NCBI GenBank assembly: GCA_023384105.1
Contig: JAHDXR010000002.1
Coordinates: 232,989 to 296,988, forward strand
Direction of reading: 5' to 3'
Origin: Hyphomonadaceae bacterium
GTDB lineage: Bacteria > Pseudomonadota > Alphaproteobacteria > Caulobacterales > Aquidulcibacteraceae
Length of the DNA stretch: 64,000 nt
Under the pieces are notes generated by a model that had not been told where the DNA came from, did no database searches, and saw only the letters and a list, made by a program, of their open reading frames with translations. Positions 1-8,692 of the stretch are shown here, piece by piece. Numbering within the stretch: the first letter of the stretch is position 1; every line of letters begins with the position of its first letter. Position numbers and translations under genes: made by a program.

Positions 1-118
1 GATCACGTCGGGCGGGGTGCCTCGCCGGCCTCCGGGCCCCATATGGGGCCGTGTGCCGGTCAAAGCGCGCTTTTAGTCTGGCGCGTGGGCGGGCTTTTAG
101 TTGCGAACGGCGGGGCGG
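1..118. other. Left-edge stretch with no assigned gene
   Basis: This GC-rich stretch lies between the window edge and the stop codon of the first minus-strand gene. No start codon with a convincing ribosome-binding site and no conserved protein is visible. It may hold the end of a neighbouring gene, but too little is present to say. Confidence 0.3.
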
Positions 119-1213
119 TCAAACGCCGAGGCGGCCGGCTACTTCTTCGCCGATGGCGAGCGAGGCGGTGAGGCCGGGGCTTTCGATGCCGAAGAGGCAG
201 ACGAGGTTGGCGGCGCCGTCATCGATGACGAAGTCGCCCTGGGGTTCGTCGGGGCCGTGCAGCTTGGGGCGGATGCCGGCGTAGTCGGGAACGAGCGCGC
301 CGTCGGGCAGCGCCGGCCAGAAGCGGCGGATGGCGGCGTAGAAGCCGGCGGCGCGGGCGGGGTCGACGGCGTAGCTCTCGGCGTCAACGAATTGGAGGTC
401 GGGGCCGAAGCGGGCGACGCCGCCGAGGTCGCGGCGATAGTGCGTGCCGAGCGCGCCGGGGATCGGCGGGGGATAGATGAGGCGCGCGAACGGCGTCCTG
501 ACGCCTTGCAACGCGAAGTAACTGCCTTTGCCGAAGTGAAGCGCGGGGATGCGCTCGGGCGGGAAGCTGTCGACCAGGCGCGCGGCCGCCTGCGCGCCCA
601 GGCCGGCGGCGATCACCAGCTGGCGCACGGTGATGGCGGTGGGCGCGTCGCCGCCGACGCGGACGCCGAAGCCCTCGGCAACCGGGGCGGCGCCGAGGAA
701 GGGCGCGTTCAGAACCACCGCGCCGCCGTGCGCTTCGATCTCGCCTTCGAGCGCGTCCATGTAGCCGTGCGCGTCGAACACGCCGCTCTCGCGCGATTCC
801 AGGGCGGCGACGGCGTTGAGCTGCGGCTCCAGCGCGCGCGCTTCGGCGCCGCTGAGCCAGCGCACGCCTTCAACGCCGTTGATTTCGCTCTGCTCGGCCA
901 GGCGTTCGAGCGCTTCGATCTCGCTGTCCTCGGTGGCGACGATGAGCTTGCCGCATTTATCGTAGGCGACAGTGTGCGCGTCGAGGAACGGATAGAGCGC
1001 GCGCCGGCCGGCGACGCAGAGGCGCGCCTTCAGCGATCCGGTGGGATAATGCAGCCCGGCGTGGACAACTTCGGAATTGCGCGAGGAGACGCCGGCGCCG
1101 ATGCGCGAGTTTCGTTCCAGCACGACAACGGATCGGCCGCGCCGCGCGAACGCATAGCCGCACGCCAGGCCGACTGCGCCTGCCCCTACGATCGCCACGT
1201 CAAAGTCGCTCAT
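119..1213 (-). CDS. lhgO: FAD-dependent oxidoreductase, L-2-hydroxyglutarate dehydrogenase/oxidase family
   Basis: The 364-residue protein opens with a dinucleotide-binding motif (GAGAVGLACGYAFARRG, about residues 11-27) that binds the ADP part of FAD. It is followed by SSRNSEVVHAGLHYPTGSLKA, the region typical of L-2-hydroxyglutarate dehydrogenases of the DAO fold. A late GIRPKLHG segment (about residues 310-317) also fits this family, as does the length. The likely role is oxidising L-2-hydroxyglutarate to 2-oxoglutarate and passing electrons to the respiratory chain. The ATG at 1211-1213 has no strong Shine-Dalgarno. The gene stands alone, divergent from the histidine kinase. The exact substrate is inferred from family resemblance. 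Confidence 0.8.
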   Translation of the reverse strand: MSDFDVAIVGAGAVGLACGYAFARRGRSVVVLERNSRIGAGVSSRNSEVVHAGLHYPTGSLKARLCVAGRRALYPFLDAHTVAYDKCGKLIVATEDSEIEALERLAEQSEINGVEGVRWLSGAEARALEPQLNAVAALESRESGVFDAHGYMDALEGEIEAHGGAVVLNAPFLGAAPVAEGFGVRVGGDAPTAITVRQLVIAAGLGAQAAARLVDSFPPERIPALHFGKGSYFALQGVRTPFARLIYPPPIPGALGTHYRRDLGGVARFGPDLQFVDAESYAVDPARAAGFYAAIRRFWPALPDGALVPDYAGIRPKLHGPDEPQGDFVIDDGAANLVCLFGIESPGLTASLAIGEEVAGRLGV

Positions 1214-1247
1214 GTCGGCCGCCGCACCGCCGCCCTCGCTCCAGCGC

Positions 1248-1261
1248 TTAACCGTTCTTAA
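1248..1261. promoter_or_regulatory. CtrA-like TTAA-N6-TTAA site
   Basis: Two TTAA tetramers lie at 1248-1251 and 1258-1261, separated by six bases, in the region between the divergent oxidoreductase and histidine kinase genes. The CtrA consensus in Caulobacterales is TTAA-N7-TTAA, so spacing is one base short. TTAA is rare in DNA this GC-rich. Binding by CtrA is an inference. Confidence 0.3.
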
Positions 1262-1343
1262 TCGCTGTAACTGATCTTACGAACGAGCGGTTAATCTAAA
1301 CGCAAGCACGCGGCGGTAGTTTGGGGCGCTGGTCGAGGTCCGC

Positions 1344-2720
1344 GTGATCAATTTCCAAGATCCATCCATGTACGCCGCGGCGCGCGCGCACGTTGCAAGC
1401 CTGCGCTGGCGCGTGGCGGTGGGGACGCTGTTTGCGGTCGGCGCTTCGTTCGTGCTCGATTCCTTCGCCGCGGGCTTCGGCTGGTTTCTGGCGGTGATGC
1501 TGTCGACCGGCTTCGACGCCATGCTCGGCCAGACCTACATCGAAACGCGCAGCCAGCGCGAGAAGCGCACCTCGGGCGCGCTGTTCGTGTGGGGCGTCGC
1601 CTTCTCGATCGCGATCTTCTCGGCGATGACGCTTTATCTCGCCGCCTATGGCGGCGGGACGGGACGCATTCTTTCGGCGCTGATGGCGGCGAGCGCGCTG
1701 GTCAGCGTCATGCTGTTTCTGTTCCAGGCGCCGGGCTTCATGCTGATCACGGCGGCGCCTGCAACCTTGTGCCTGCTGGCGATGGCGTTCATGCCGTTCC
1801 AGCAGGGGCCGGCCGACGAGTCCTGGCAGGGTGCGGTCGGCGCCGCGTGCGGGGCGGCGGGGTTCCTCGCCTACGTGATCCGGGCCGCGCTCTATAACGG
1901 CCGCATGGTGACGGGGCTCAAGGCGGCGAACCAGGAAGCCAAGGAACGCGCGCTCGAAGCCGAGGTGAAGCGGGCCGAGGCGGAAGAGGCGAACCGGGCC
2001 AAGTCGGAATTCCTCGCGGTGATGACGCACGAACTGCGCACGCCGCTCAACGCCGTGATCGGCTATGCCGAGATCATCAACGAAGACCTCGCGGCGGAAG
2101 GGCGCGCCGAGCTGGCGGAAGACGCCGGCAAGATCACCGGTTCGGCGCGGCACCTGCTCGGGCTGATCGACCAGATTCTCAACCTCTCCAGCATCGACGC
2201 CGGCCAGGAAGGCGTGACGCCGCGCGACGTCGACGTGCGCCGGCTGATCGAGGAGGCGGTGGCCGCATGTCAGGACGAGGCGCGCGCGGCGGGCAACCGC
2301 GTCTCGACGCGCATCGGCGGCGACGCCGAGCATGCTTTCACCGACGGCGCCAAGCTCGCGGTGTGCCTTGGCGCGCTGCTGTCGAACGCGGTGAAGTTCA
2401 CCTCGAACGGGCTGATCGCGGTGACGGCGACGCGCGACGAGGTGGATGGACGCGATTATCTGGTGATCGCGGTGTCCGACACCGGCGTCGGCATCGGCGC
2501 GCAGGATCTGCAGCGCGTGTTCACCCCGTTCACGCAGCTGGACGGCTCCGCCACGCGGGCGAAGGGCGGCATGGGGCTGGGACTCTCGATCGCGCAGCGC
2601 ATGGCGGGCGCGCTGGGCGGCCAAGTGAAGGCGACGAGCGAACTTGGCGCCGGCTCCACGTTCACGATCGAGCTGCCGATGCGGCTGGGTGCGGCCCAGG
2701 CGATCCTGGCGGCGGCCTGA
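1344..2720 (+). CDS. Membrane-bound sensor histidine kinase
   Basis: Six hydrophobic segments fill residues 23-183, with almost no periplasmic loops. A charged, probably coiled-coil helix follows (about 195-222). The dimerisation domain carries the H box MTHELRTPLN, with the phospho-acceptor His at residue 229. The ATPase domain shows an N box (LLSNAVKF), a G1 box (DTGVGIG) and a G2 box (GMGLGLS). No receiver domain is attached, so it should phosphorylate a separate response regulator that is not encoded nearby. The start is a GTG. The layout resembles DivJ-type kinases with a membrane-embedded sensor, but the signal and partner cannot be read from sequence. Confidence 0.85.
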   Translation: MINFQDPSMYAAARAHVASLRWRVAVGTLFAVGASFVLDSFAAGFGWFLAVMLSTGFDAMLGQTYIETRSQREKRTSGALFVWGVAFSIAIFSAMTLYLAAYGGGTGRILSALMAASALVSVMLFLFQAPGFMLITAAPATLCLLAMAFMPFQQGPADESWQGAVGAACGAAGFLAYVIRAALYNGRMVTGLKAANQEAKERALEAEVKRAEAEEANRAKSEFLAVMTHELRTPLNAVIGYAEIINEDLAAEGRAELAEDAGKITGSARHLLGLIDQILNLSSIDAGQEGVTPRDVDVRRLIEEAVAACQDEARAAGNRVSTRIGGDAEHAFTDGAKLAVCLGALLSNAVKFTSNGLIAVTATRDEVDGRDYLVIAVSDTGVGIGAQDLQRVFTPFTQLDGSATRAKGGMGLGLSIAQRMAGALGGQVKATSELGAGSTFTIELPMRLGAAQAILAAA

Positions 2721-2865
2721 ACTCTCCCTAAAAGAGCGCCCCGCCCCTCCGTCCTGGGAGGGTCGCGCGGTCGGCGGGGGGAGGGTACGACCGCGCTGCG
2801 GGGACTGCGGTTAGAACGGCGGCTACGCCGGATCGTTCCGGACCGCTTGTCGCAATTCTCAGCGA
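2721..2865. other. Intergenic region upstream of oxyR
   Basis: This GC-rich spacer follows the histidine kinase. It contains a short stem near 2747-2763 (CCCTCC, then GGGAGGG) that could weakly terminate kinase transcription, but no T tract follows. A TTGTC copy at 2847-2851 matches the half-sites clustered nearer oxyR. Confidence 0.3.
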
Positions 2866-2909
2866 GACAAAACTAATATAGACAAGCTTGTCCGATAGAG
2901 TTTGTCTAT
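2866..2909. promoter_or_regulatory. Probable OxyR/LysR autoregulatory site and promoter of oxyR
   Basis: Four half-sites are arranged symmetrically: GACAA at 2866-2870 and 2881-2885, TTGTC at 2888-2892 and 2902-2906. The centre, 2881-2892, is a perfect 12-base palindrome (GACAAGCTTGTC). An ATAG-N7-CTAT pair, the classic OxyR half-operator, lies at 2895-2909 and runs into the start codon. A possible -10 (TAATAT) is at 2874-2879. Such overlap suggests autorepression, as is usual for LysR-type regulators. Confidence 0.5.
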
Positions 2910-3822
2910 GAGCGAACGCATCCCCGCCTCCTCGATGCCGACTTTGCGGCAGCTGCAATTCCTGACCGCCCTGCGGGCCGAAGGGAGCTTTGTGGCGGCG
3001 GCGGAGGCGGTAGGGGTGACGCAGCCGACGCTGTCGGCTGGGATCAAGGACCTGGAGACGGCGCTCGGGGTCGTGCTGGTGGAGCGCGGGCGTTCAGGCG
3101 CGGTGCTGACGCCGGCCGGCGCGGAGGCGGTCGACCGCGCGGCGCGTGCGCTGAGCGAGGTCGAGGAGCTGGTGCGCGCGGTGCAGGGCGCGGGCGAGCC
3201 GCTGTCGAGCGTGTTCAAGCTGGGCGCGATCCCGACCATCGCGCCGTTCCTGCTGCCGAAGGCGCTGCCGCTGCTGAAGCGGAAGTTTCCGAAGCTGCGG
3301 CTGCAGCTGCGGGAGGACCTGACCAGCCGCCTGATCGAGCAGCTGCGCATGCGCACGCTCGACGCCGCGATCATCGCGCTGCCGTACGAAGCGTCGGGGA
3401 TCGCCACGGCGCCGATTGCGGACGACGAGTTCTTCGTGCTGACGCCGGACGATCACCCGCTGGCCAAGCGCAACGATCTCGCGCCGGAACACCTGCAGAG
3501 CGAGGACCTGCTGCTGCTGGAGGACGGGCACTGCCTGCGCGACCACGCGCTCTCGGCCTGCCGGGTGGCGCCCTCGCGGCGTTCGGCGGAGGTCGGCGCC
3601 ACCAGCCTGCACACGCTGGTGCAGATGGTGGCGGGCGGCATGGGCGTGACGCTGCTGCCGAAGCTGGCGGCGGAAGGCGGCGCCGCGGCGGGCGCGCACG
3701 TGGCGGTGCGGCCGTTCGCGCGGCCGATCGTGGGACGCTCGATCGGGATTGCATGGCGCGACGGCAGCCCGCGCGAAGAAGAAGCGCGCCTGCTGGCGGA
3801 TGTGCTGCGCGAGCTATTCTGA
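2908..3822 (+). CDS. oxyR: LysR-type peroxide sensor OxyR
   Basis: The N-terminal winged helix (MPTLRQLQFLTAL, then FVAAAEAVGVTQPTLS) is LysR-type. The regulatory domain contains GHCLRDHALSAC, which reproduces the OxyR redox pair: Cys209 and Cys218 here, nine residues apart like Cys199/Cys208 of E. coli. Hydrogen peroxide should oxidise this pair to a disulfide and switch the protein to an activator of catalase and peroxidase genes. The protein is 304 residues from ATG 2908. A TTG two codons earlier and an ATG at 2935 are alternatives, and none has a good Shine-Dalgarno. No catalase gene is adjacent, so its targets lie elsewhere. Confidence 0.88.
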   Translation: MSERIPASSMPTLRQLQFLTALRAEGSFVAAAEAVGVTQPTLSAGIKDLETALGVVLVERGRSGAVLTPAGAEAVDRAARALSEVEELVRAVQGAGEPLSSVFKLGAIPTIAPFLLPKALPLLKRKFPKLRLQLREDLTSRLIEQLRMRTLDAAIIALPYEASGIATAPIADDEFFVLTPDDHPLAKRNDLAPEHLQSEDLLLLEDGHCLRDHALSACRVAPSRRSAEVGATSLHTLVQMVAGGMGVTLLPKLAAEGGAAAGAHVAVRPFARPIVGRSIGIAWRDGSPREEEARLLADVLRELF

Positions 3823-3834
3823 AGCGCGACGCCT

Positions 3835-3932
3835 ATGGAGCGCCGGCGCCCTCGCCGGCATGGTGCGACGGCTACCGACAAGCCGGCGCTTGTTCGATCG
3901 GGCGCATGCCGGCGAGGGCGCCGGCGCTCCAT
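3835..3932. repeat. Family A palindromic repeat with long arms
   Basis: Two 27-base arms (3835-3861 and 3906-3932) are perfect inverted copies, starting ATGGAGCGCCGGCG and ending CGCCGGCGCTCCAT, around a 44-base loop. It sits between the convergent ends of oxyR and a DUF1475-like gene and could terminate transcription in both directions. It belongs to the same ATGGA(C/G)CGCCGGCG family seen near 10.7, 33.1 and 54.4 kb. Confidence 0.8.
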
Positions 3933-3935
3933 GTT

Positions 3936-4274
3936 TTAGGCGGTCGGCCAGTCGGGCTTCGACAGCTGCTTGGCGATGTGCGGCAGGCGGATGACCAGCC
4001 ACACCGCCGACCAGACGTTGCCCAGGATGAAGATGGGGGCGGCCCAGAGCGCGGCGACCATCCAGGAGCGCTCGGTCAAAAACACGATCACGGCGAAGAA
4101 GAAGAAGCCGATATAGAGGTCGGCGAGGCCGGCGACGCCCCAAGGCAGCGTGGTGATGACGGCGAACTGATCCAGGAACGTCCCGTGCAGGTCGGTCATG
4201 GCGACGGCGGCCCAGATGAGGAGGCCGAGCATGGCCAGCCCCAGGATTCCGATCACGGCCCGCAATACGTTCAT
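3936..4274 (-). CDS. Small integral membrane protein, DUF1475-like
   Basis: This is a 112-residue protein with an N-terminal hydrophobic helix (about residues 5-26) and two or three further membrane segments, including DLYIGFFFFAVIVFLTE (about 52-68) and AAPIFILGNVWSAVWLVIRL (about 78-97). The ADLYIGF and GNVWSAVWLV patterns resemble the uncharacterised DUF1475 family. The start ATG at 4272-4274 has a good Shine-Dalgarno (GGAGAG) seven bases upstream. It follows the S9 peptidase gene on the same strand with a 92-base gap. Function is unknown. Confidence 0.7.
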   Translation of the reverse strand: MNVLRAVIGILGLAMLGLLIWAAVAMTDLHGTFLDQFAVITTLPWGVAGLADLYIGFFFFAVIVFLTERSWMVAALWAAPIFILGNVWSAVWLVIRLPHIAKQLSKPDWPTA

Positions 4275-4366
4275 GGAAGCTCTCCTGCCCGCGCTTGTCC
4301 CTGCGGTCGGGCGAGAAATCAAGAGCGGGGAGCGCGGGTCCGAGCCGCCCGCGCTCCCTGCTCCGG

Positions 4367-6478
4367 TCAGTCCATCAAGCGCTGCATCAGGTAGGTGTAT
4401 TCGAGCGCGCGGCGGCGGGCGGCTTCGTTGAGATTGGCCGCCGCGGAATGGCCGCCGTCGATGTTCTCGTAATAGAGCGCCGGCATGCCCAGTTCGATCA
4501 TGCGGGCGACATATTTGCGCGCGTGGCCGGGATGGACGCGGTCGTCCTTGGTGCTGGTGAGCACGAACGGCAGCGGGAAGTCGCCGCGCTCGCGCAGGTT
4601 CTGGTACGGCGTGATGGTTTCGAGGAAGGCGCGCTCTTCCGGGTTGGAGGGCGAGCCGTATTCGTCGACCCACGACGCGCCGGCGAGCAGCTGGTCGTAG
4701 CGCAGCATGTCGAGCAGCGGCACCTGCACGACGGCGGCGTTGATCATCTCCGGGTGCTGGTTGAGCATCACGCCCATCAGCAGGCCGCCGTTCGAGCCGC
4801 CCATGATGCCGAGGCGGCGCGGGCCGGTGACGCCGCGTTCGACGAGATCGCGTTCGACGGCGTAGAAGTCGTCATAGACGACCTGGCGGTTGGTGCGCAG
4901 GCCGGCCTGGTGCCAGGCCGGGCCGAACTCGCCGCCGCCGCGGATGTTGGCCATGACGTAGACGCCGCCGCGTTCGAGCCACAGCTTGCCGACATAGGGC
5001 GAATAGCCGGGCGTCATCGACACCTGGAAGCCGCCATAGGCGTAGAGCAGCGTCGGGTTCCCGCCGTCGAGCGGCATGTCGCGCCGGTGCATGACGAAGT
5101 ACGGCACGCGCGCGCCGTCGCGGCTGACCGCTTCGAACTGTTCGGCGACATAGTTCGACGCGTCGAACTGCGCCGGCAGCGAACGCACGGCGCGCGTTGC
5201 GTGCGTCGGGCCGTCGAACGTGTAGAGCGTGTCGGGCGTGAGATAGTCTTCGTACACTGCGAAGGCGCGCTGTTCCATCGGCGACGCGCCGGCGAAGCTT
5301 ATCGAGCCGTTCTGCGGCAGTTCGAGATCGCCGATGGCGAACAGGCCGCCATGGTATGTGATGCGCGTGAGGCGGCCGCGGACGTTCTCGAAGCGGGCGG
5401 CCAGAATCGCGTCGCGCGTGATGGCGACGGCTTCGATCGATTGCCGCTCCGTCGGCCGGATGAGGGTTATGGCGTCAGGCTGCTCCCTGCTGCTTTGATG
5501 GAGCGGATAGCTGATCAAGGCGCCTTGCCGGAGCTGGAGCCAGTCTTCCTGCAGGGTGATGATGAGCTGGCCTTGGAACAGCCCCTGAATAGTGGCCTTG
5601 CGCGGCAGGCTGATGCGTTCGGGCAGGCCGCGGTCGAGGCGATAATAGACGGACTCGAAGAAGGTTGTCGCTTGCACGACGATGGGCGTGCGCGCGCCGT
5701 TGGGGTCTTGAAGCACGCCGGGGAACACGCCGACATCGCTCGCCTGGCCGCGCATGATTTCAGTGGCGGATTCGAGCGGCGTGCCGCGCGACCAGCGCTT
5801 CACGACGAACGGGTAGCCGCTTTCGGTCATCGTGCCCTCGCCCCAATCGGTGGCGATGAGCAGCGTATCGCGATCGAGCCAGGCCACGCCGGACTTGGCC
5901 TCGGGCACGACAAAGCCGCGCCCCTCGAACAGGCGGGTGTTGAGGTTGAACTCGCGGATGGTGACGGCGTCCTTGCCGCCGTCGGAGAGCGAGACGAGGC
6001 AACGCGGCGTGCCGTCCAGGCAGTCGGCGCCCTTGAACACCCAGTTGGCGTTTTCGGCGGCGGCGAGCGCGTCGATGTCGAGCACGGTTTCCCAGCGCGG
6101 GTCGCCGTCGCGCGCGAATTCTTCGAGCGGCGCGCGGCGGTAGACGCCGCGTACGTGGGTCTCGTCCTGCCAGAAATTGTAGTAGTAGCCGTCATGAACG
6201 CCGCCGAGCGGCAGGCGGTCGCGGCTGTTGGCGAGCGCGAGCGCGTCGGCGTGCAGCTGGGCGTAGCGCGGGTCGCCTTCGAGCGCGCCGAGCGAGCGCG
6301 CGTTCTGTTCGCGCACCCAGGCGAGCGCGCGTTCGCCTTCGACCTCTTCGAGCCAGAGGTGTGGATCTTCGCCGGTCATGGCCATGCCGTTTGTCTCTGA
6401 GGTTGTGGCGGGTGTGGTGCCGCACGAAGCAAGAACGAGGGCCGCGGCGGCGGCTGTGACAATTGCGGCAAGGCGCAT
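4367..6478 (-). CDS. Prolyl oligopeptidase family serine peptidase (S9A), lipoprotein
   Basis: A signal peptide ends in the lipobox LASC (Cys about 18), so the 703-residue mature protein should be anchored in an envelope membrane. A long beta-propeller region precedes an alpha/beta-hydrolase domain. The nucleophile is Ser562 in GGSNGG, the acid lies in STKDDRVHP, and the histidine in DGGHSAA near the C-terminus. These are the hallmarks of prolyl oligopeptidases, which cut after proline in short peptides. ATG 6478 is preferred over an upstream TTG because GGAGGG lies just upstream and it yields a clean signal peptide. It probably degrades peptides taken from the medium or envelope. Confidence 0.88.
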   Translation of the reverse strand: MRLAAIVTAAAAALVLASCGTTPATTSETNGMAMTGEDPHLWLEEVEGERALAWVREQNARSLGALEGDPRYAQLHADALALANSRDRLPLGGVHDGYYYNFWQDETHVRGVYRRAPLEEFARDGDPRWETVLDIDALAAAENANWVFKGADCLDGTPRCLVSLSDGGKDAVTIREFNLNTRLFEGRGFVVPEAKSGVAWLDRDTLLIATDWGEGTMTESGYPFVVKRWSRGTPLESATEIMRGQASDVGVFPGVLQDPNGARTPIVVQATTFFESVYYRLDRGLPERISLPRKATIQGLFQGQLIITLQEDWLQLRQGALISYPLHQSSREQPDAITLIRPTERQSIEAVAITRDAILAARFENVRGRLTRITYHGGLFAIGDLELPQNGSISFAGASPMEQRAFAVYEDYLTPDTLYTFDGPTHATRAVRSLPAQFDASNYVAEQFEAVSRDGARVPYFVMHRRDMPLDGGNPTLLYAYGGFQVSMTPGYSPYVGKLWLERGGVYVMANIRGGGEFGPAWHQAGLRTNRQVVYDDFYAVERDLVERGVTGPRRLGIMGGSNGGLLMGVMLNQHPEMINAAVVQVPLLDMLRYDQLLAGASWVDEYGSPSNPEERAFLETITPYQNLRERGDFPLPFVLTSTKDDRVHPGHARKYVARMIELGMPALYYENIDGGHSAAANLNEAARRRALEYTYLMQRLMD

Positions 6479-6612
6479 AAGGCGTGTCCCTCCCCATCCC
6501 AAATCGGTGCGGCAACCAAGCAGAAAGGCGCGCGCGAGAAAAGGCCGGAATGCGCCCGCGCGCCGTCACGGAAACGTGGCGCTTGGCCGCAAACCGGCTT
6601 ACATGAAGGCCG

Positions 6613-7428
6613 ATGCGCTATTTCAAGATGAACGGCTGCGGCAATGACTTCGTCATTCTCGACGCGCGCGCGCGCGGGACGATGGCGCTGTCGCCGGAGC
6701 AGGCGCGCGCCATCGCCGACAGGAATACCGGTCTCGGCTGCGATCAGGTGATCGCGATCGAGCGTTCGGCCGAGGGCGACGCCTTCATGCGCATCTGGAA
6801 CGCCGACGGCGGCCGGATCGACGCGTGCGGCAACGCCACGCGCTGCGTCGCCTGGCTGTTGATGGAGGAAGGCGGCGCCGTATCGCGCCGGATCGAGACG
6901 CCGGCGGGCATGCTCTACGCCGAGCGCGCGGGCGAACGGCTGATCGCCGTGGACATGGGCGTTCCGCTGCTGCGCTGGGACGAGATTCCGCTGGCGCGCG
7001 CCATGGCGACGGACCGCATGGACTACGCCGTGAACGGCTTCGAGGCGCCCGGCGCTGTGAACATGGGCAACCCGCACGTCGTGTTTTTCGTCGATGACGC
7101 CGGCGCCGTACCGATCGAGACGCTCGGCCCGCGCATCGAGCATGACGCGCTCTTCCCGCAGCGCGTGAATGTCGAATTCGCCGAAGTGCGGTCGCCGCGC
7201 CGGATTCGCATGCGCGTGTGGGAGCGCGGCGCGGGCGTGACCAAGGCCTGCGGCACCGGCGCGTGCGCGACCGTGGTGGCGGCGCATCGGCAAGGGCGCG
7301 CCGAACGCAAGGCCGAGGTCCTGGTGGACGGCGGTTCACTTGAGATTGAGTGGCGCGCGGGCGATGACCACGTTCTGATGACCGGGCCGATCGAACTCGA
7401 ATCCACCGGGGAGCTGCCTGCCGCATGA
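6613..7428 (+). CDS. dapF: Diaminopimelate epimerase
   Basis: DapF interconverts LL- and meso-diaminopimelate, the step before lysine and peptidoglycan cross-link formation. The 271-residue protein begins with FKMNGCGNDFV, typical of DapF. It carries both catalytic cysteines: Cys72 in DACGNATRC and Cys213 in KACGTGAC. These residues act as the general acid and base on opposite faces of the substrate. Its stop codon overlaps the next start (ATGA), so translation of the downstream lipoprotein is probably coupled. dapA, from the same pathway, lies far away at 30.6 kb. Confidence 0.96.
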   Translation: MRYFKMNGCGNDFVILDARARGTMALSPEQARAIADRNTGLGCDQVIAIERSAEGDAFMRIWNADGGRIDACGNATRCVAWLLMEEGGAVSRRIETPAGMLYAERAGERLIAVDMGVPLLRWDEIPLARAMATDRMDYAVNGFEAPGAVNMGNPHVVFFVDDAGAVPIETLGPRIEHDALFPQRVNVEFAEVRSPRRIRMRVWERGAGVTKACGTGACATVVAAHRQGRAERKAEVLVDGGSLEIEWRAGDDHVLMTGPIELESTGELPAA

Positions 7429-7847
7429 GAGTTGTCGCCGCCGCTTGTCTGTTCGCAGCCGCCTGCGCCACCAGTCCCGCGCCGCCGGCGGAACGGCTCG
7501 CGGGCTGCTGGATCGGCCGCGACGGCGCGGTGACGACGACGATGCGCTGGCTGGCGGACGCCGAACGGCCGGGCGTGCTCGCGGGCGCGCGGCTGATCTA
7601 TGGCGCGGACGGCTCGGTTTCGAACACGGACTACGCGCTGGCGCCCGGCACGGCGGGATCGCGCTTGTGCGAGCTGGGCGCGGACGGCGCGGCGGCGCGC
7701 TGCTGGGAAGTCGCGGAGGGCGAAGGCGGTTCGCTCGAAAGCGGACGCGCCTTCATCGACAGGCACGGCGAGCGCCTGCGCATCGCCATTATCGGCGACG
7801 GACCGGAGCAGCTCGTCTTCGCCGGCCGCCGCGACGGTTGCGATTGA
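7425..7847 (+). CDS. Small lipoprotein, DUF6265-like
   Basis: The 140-residue protein has a short signal peptide ending in FAAACA, suggesting lipid attachment at Cys14. The start of the mature region (LAGCWIGRDG) resembles DUF6265-type secreted proteins, which begin with a similar 'GCW' motif and form a small beta-barrel. No catalytic motif is recognised. ATG 7425 overlaps the dapF stop by four bases, and the next gene's TTG start overlaps this gene's stop, placing it in the middle of a three-gene operon. Function is unknown. Confidence 0.75.
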   Translation: MRVVAAACLFAAACATSPAPPAERLAGCWIGRDGAVTTTMRWLADAERPGVLAGARLIYGADGSVSNTDYALAPGTAGSRLCELGADGAAARCWEVAEGEGGSLESGRAFIDRHGERLRIAIIGDGPEQLVFAGRRDGCD

Positions 7848-8647
7848 TCTCCGGGTTCGACCACGTCGTCGTCGCCGTGCGCGATCTCGCCGCGGGCGTG
7901 GCGGCGTACGAACTGCTGCTCGGCCGCGCGGCGTCTGCGCCGACGGAGCGCGACGGCGCCGCGAGCGTGCTGATCGCAACCGACAACATCGCCGTCGAAC
8001 TGATGGCGCCGGTCGGCGCGGGCGAAACGGCGCGGCGGCTGTCGGCGGCGATCGACGAAGGCGGCGAAGGTCTGAAGAGCCTGGTGTTCGCGACGGCCGA
8101 CATCGGGCGCTTGCACCGGCGGGCCGAGCGCGTGGGCCTGGCGCCTGGAAGCATCGGCGAAAACGCGGCGGGGCGCAGCTTCCGCGCCGGCGCGGAACGC
8201 ACGCATGGCGTGCGGTTGTTCTTCATGCAGCGCGCTACGCCGCTTCAGGCCGAACGCGCCGGCGCAACGAGCGCGCGCGGGCTCGATCACGTGGTCGTCC
8301 GCTCGCCCGATCCGGAGCGGGCGGCGGCGCTCTATGGCGCGCGGCTTGGGCTCGACATGCGCCTCGAACGCGAAGTGCGGCGGGCGCGGCTGATGTTTTT
8401 CCGCTGCGGCGACGCGATCCTGGAGGTCGTGCATGACGCTTCGATCACGGACGGCCGCGACCGGCTTTGGGGCCTGTCGTGGCGCGTGGCCGACGCCGCG
8501 GCGGCGCGGGCGCGGCTGGCGGCGGCGGGGCTCGACGTCTCCGAGGTGCGCGAGGGCGTCAAGCCGGGCACGCGCGTGCTCACCGTGCGCGATGGAACGT
8601 GCGGCGCGCCCACGCTGATGATCGAGCTGTCGCCAAAGCGTGATTGA
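7844..8647 (+). CDS. VOC (glyoxalase-fold) protein with two paired domains
   Basis: Two related modules begin with FDHVVVAVRDLAAGVAAYELLLG (about residues 4-26) and LDHVVVRSPDPERAAALYGARLG (about 147-169), the hallmark of vicinal oxygen chelate proteins. Each module normally contributes a His and a Glu to a metal site. The two-domain layout suits a dioxygenase, glyoxalase or resistance-type enzyme, but the substrate is not evident. The first possible codon after the preceding gene is a TTG overlapping its TGA stop, giving 267 residues. No ATG precedes the conserved first strand, which supports this start. Confidence 0.75.
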   Translation: MISGFDHVVVAVRDLAAGVAAYELLLGRAASAPTERDGAASVLIATDNIAVELMAPVGAGETARRLSAAIDEGGEGLKSLVFATADIGRLHRRAERVGLAPGSIGENAAGRSFRAGAERTHGVRLFFMQRATPLQAERAGATSARGLDHVVVRSPDPERAAALYGARLGLDMRLEREVRRARLMFFRCGDAILEVVHDASITDGRDRLWGLSWRVADAAAARARLAAAGLDVSEVREGVKPGTRVLTVRDGTCGAPTLMIELSPKRD

Positions 8648-8692
8648 TCCGGGCGCGGCTTGTGGCATGCTCCGCCCGACGAGGGGGAACAT

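Noticed and set aside
4295..6400. Long open frame on the plus strand opposite the S9 peptidase gene
   Set aside because: It is the antisense shadow of a clear peptidase. The composition is Ala/Arg/Val-rich and has no conserved motif, as expected in high-GC DNA.
6479..6502. Upstream TTG start for the S9 peptidase
   Set aside because: It would add eight residues before the signal peptide and lies upstream of the best ribosome-binding site; ATG 6478 gives a clean lipoprotein signal.
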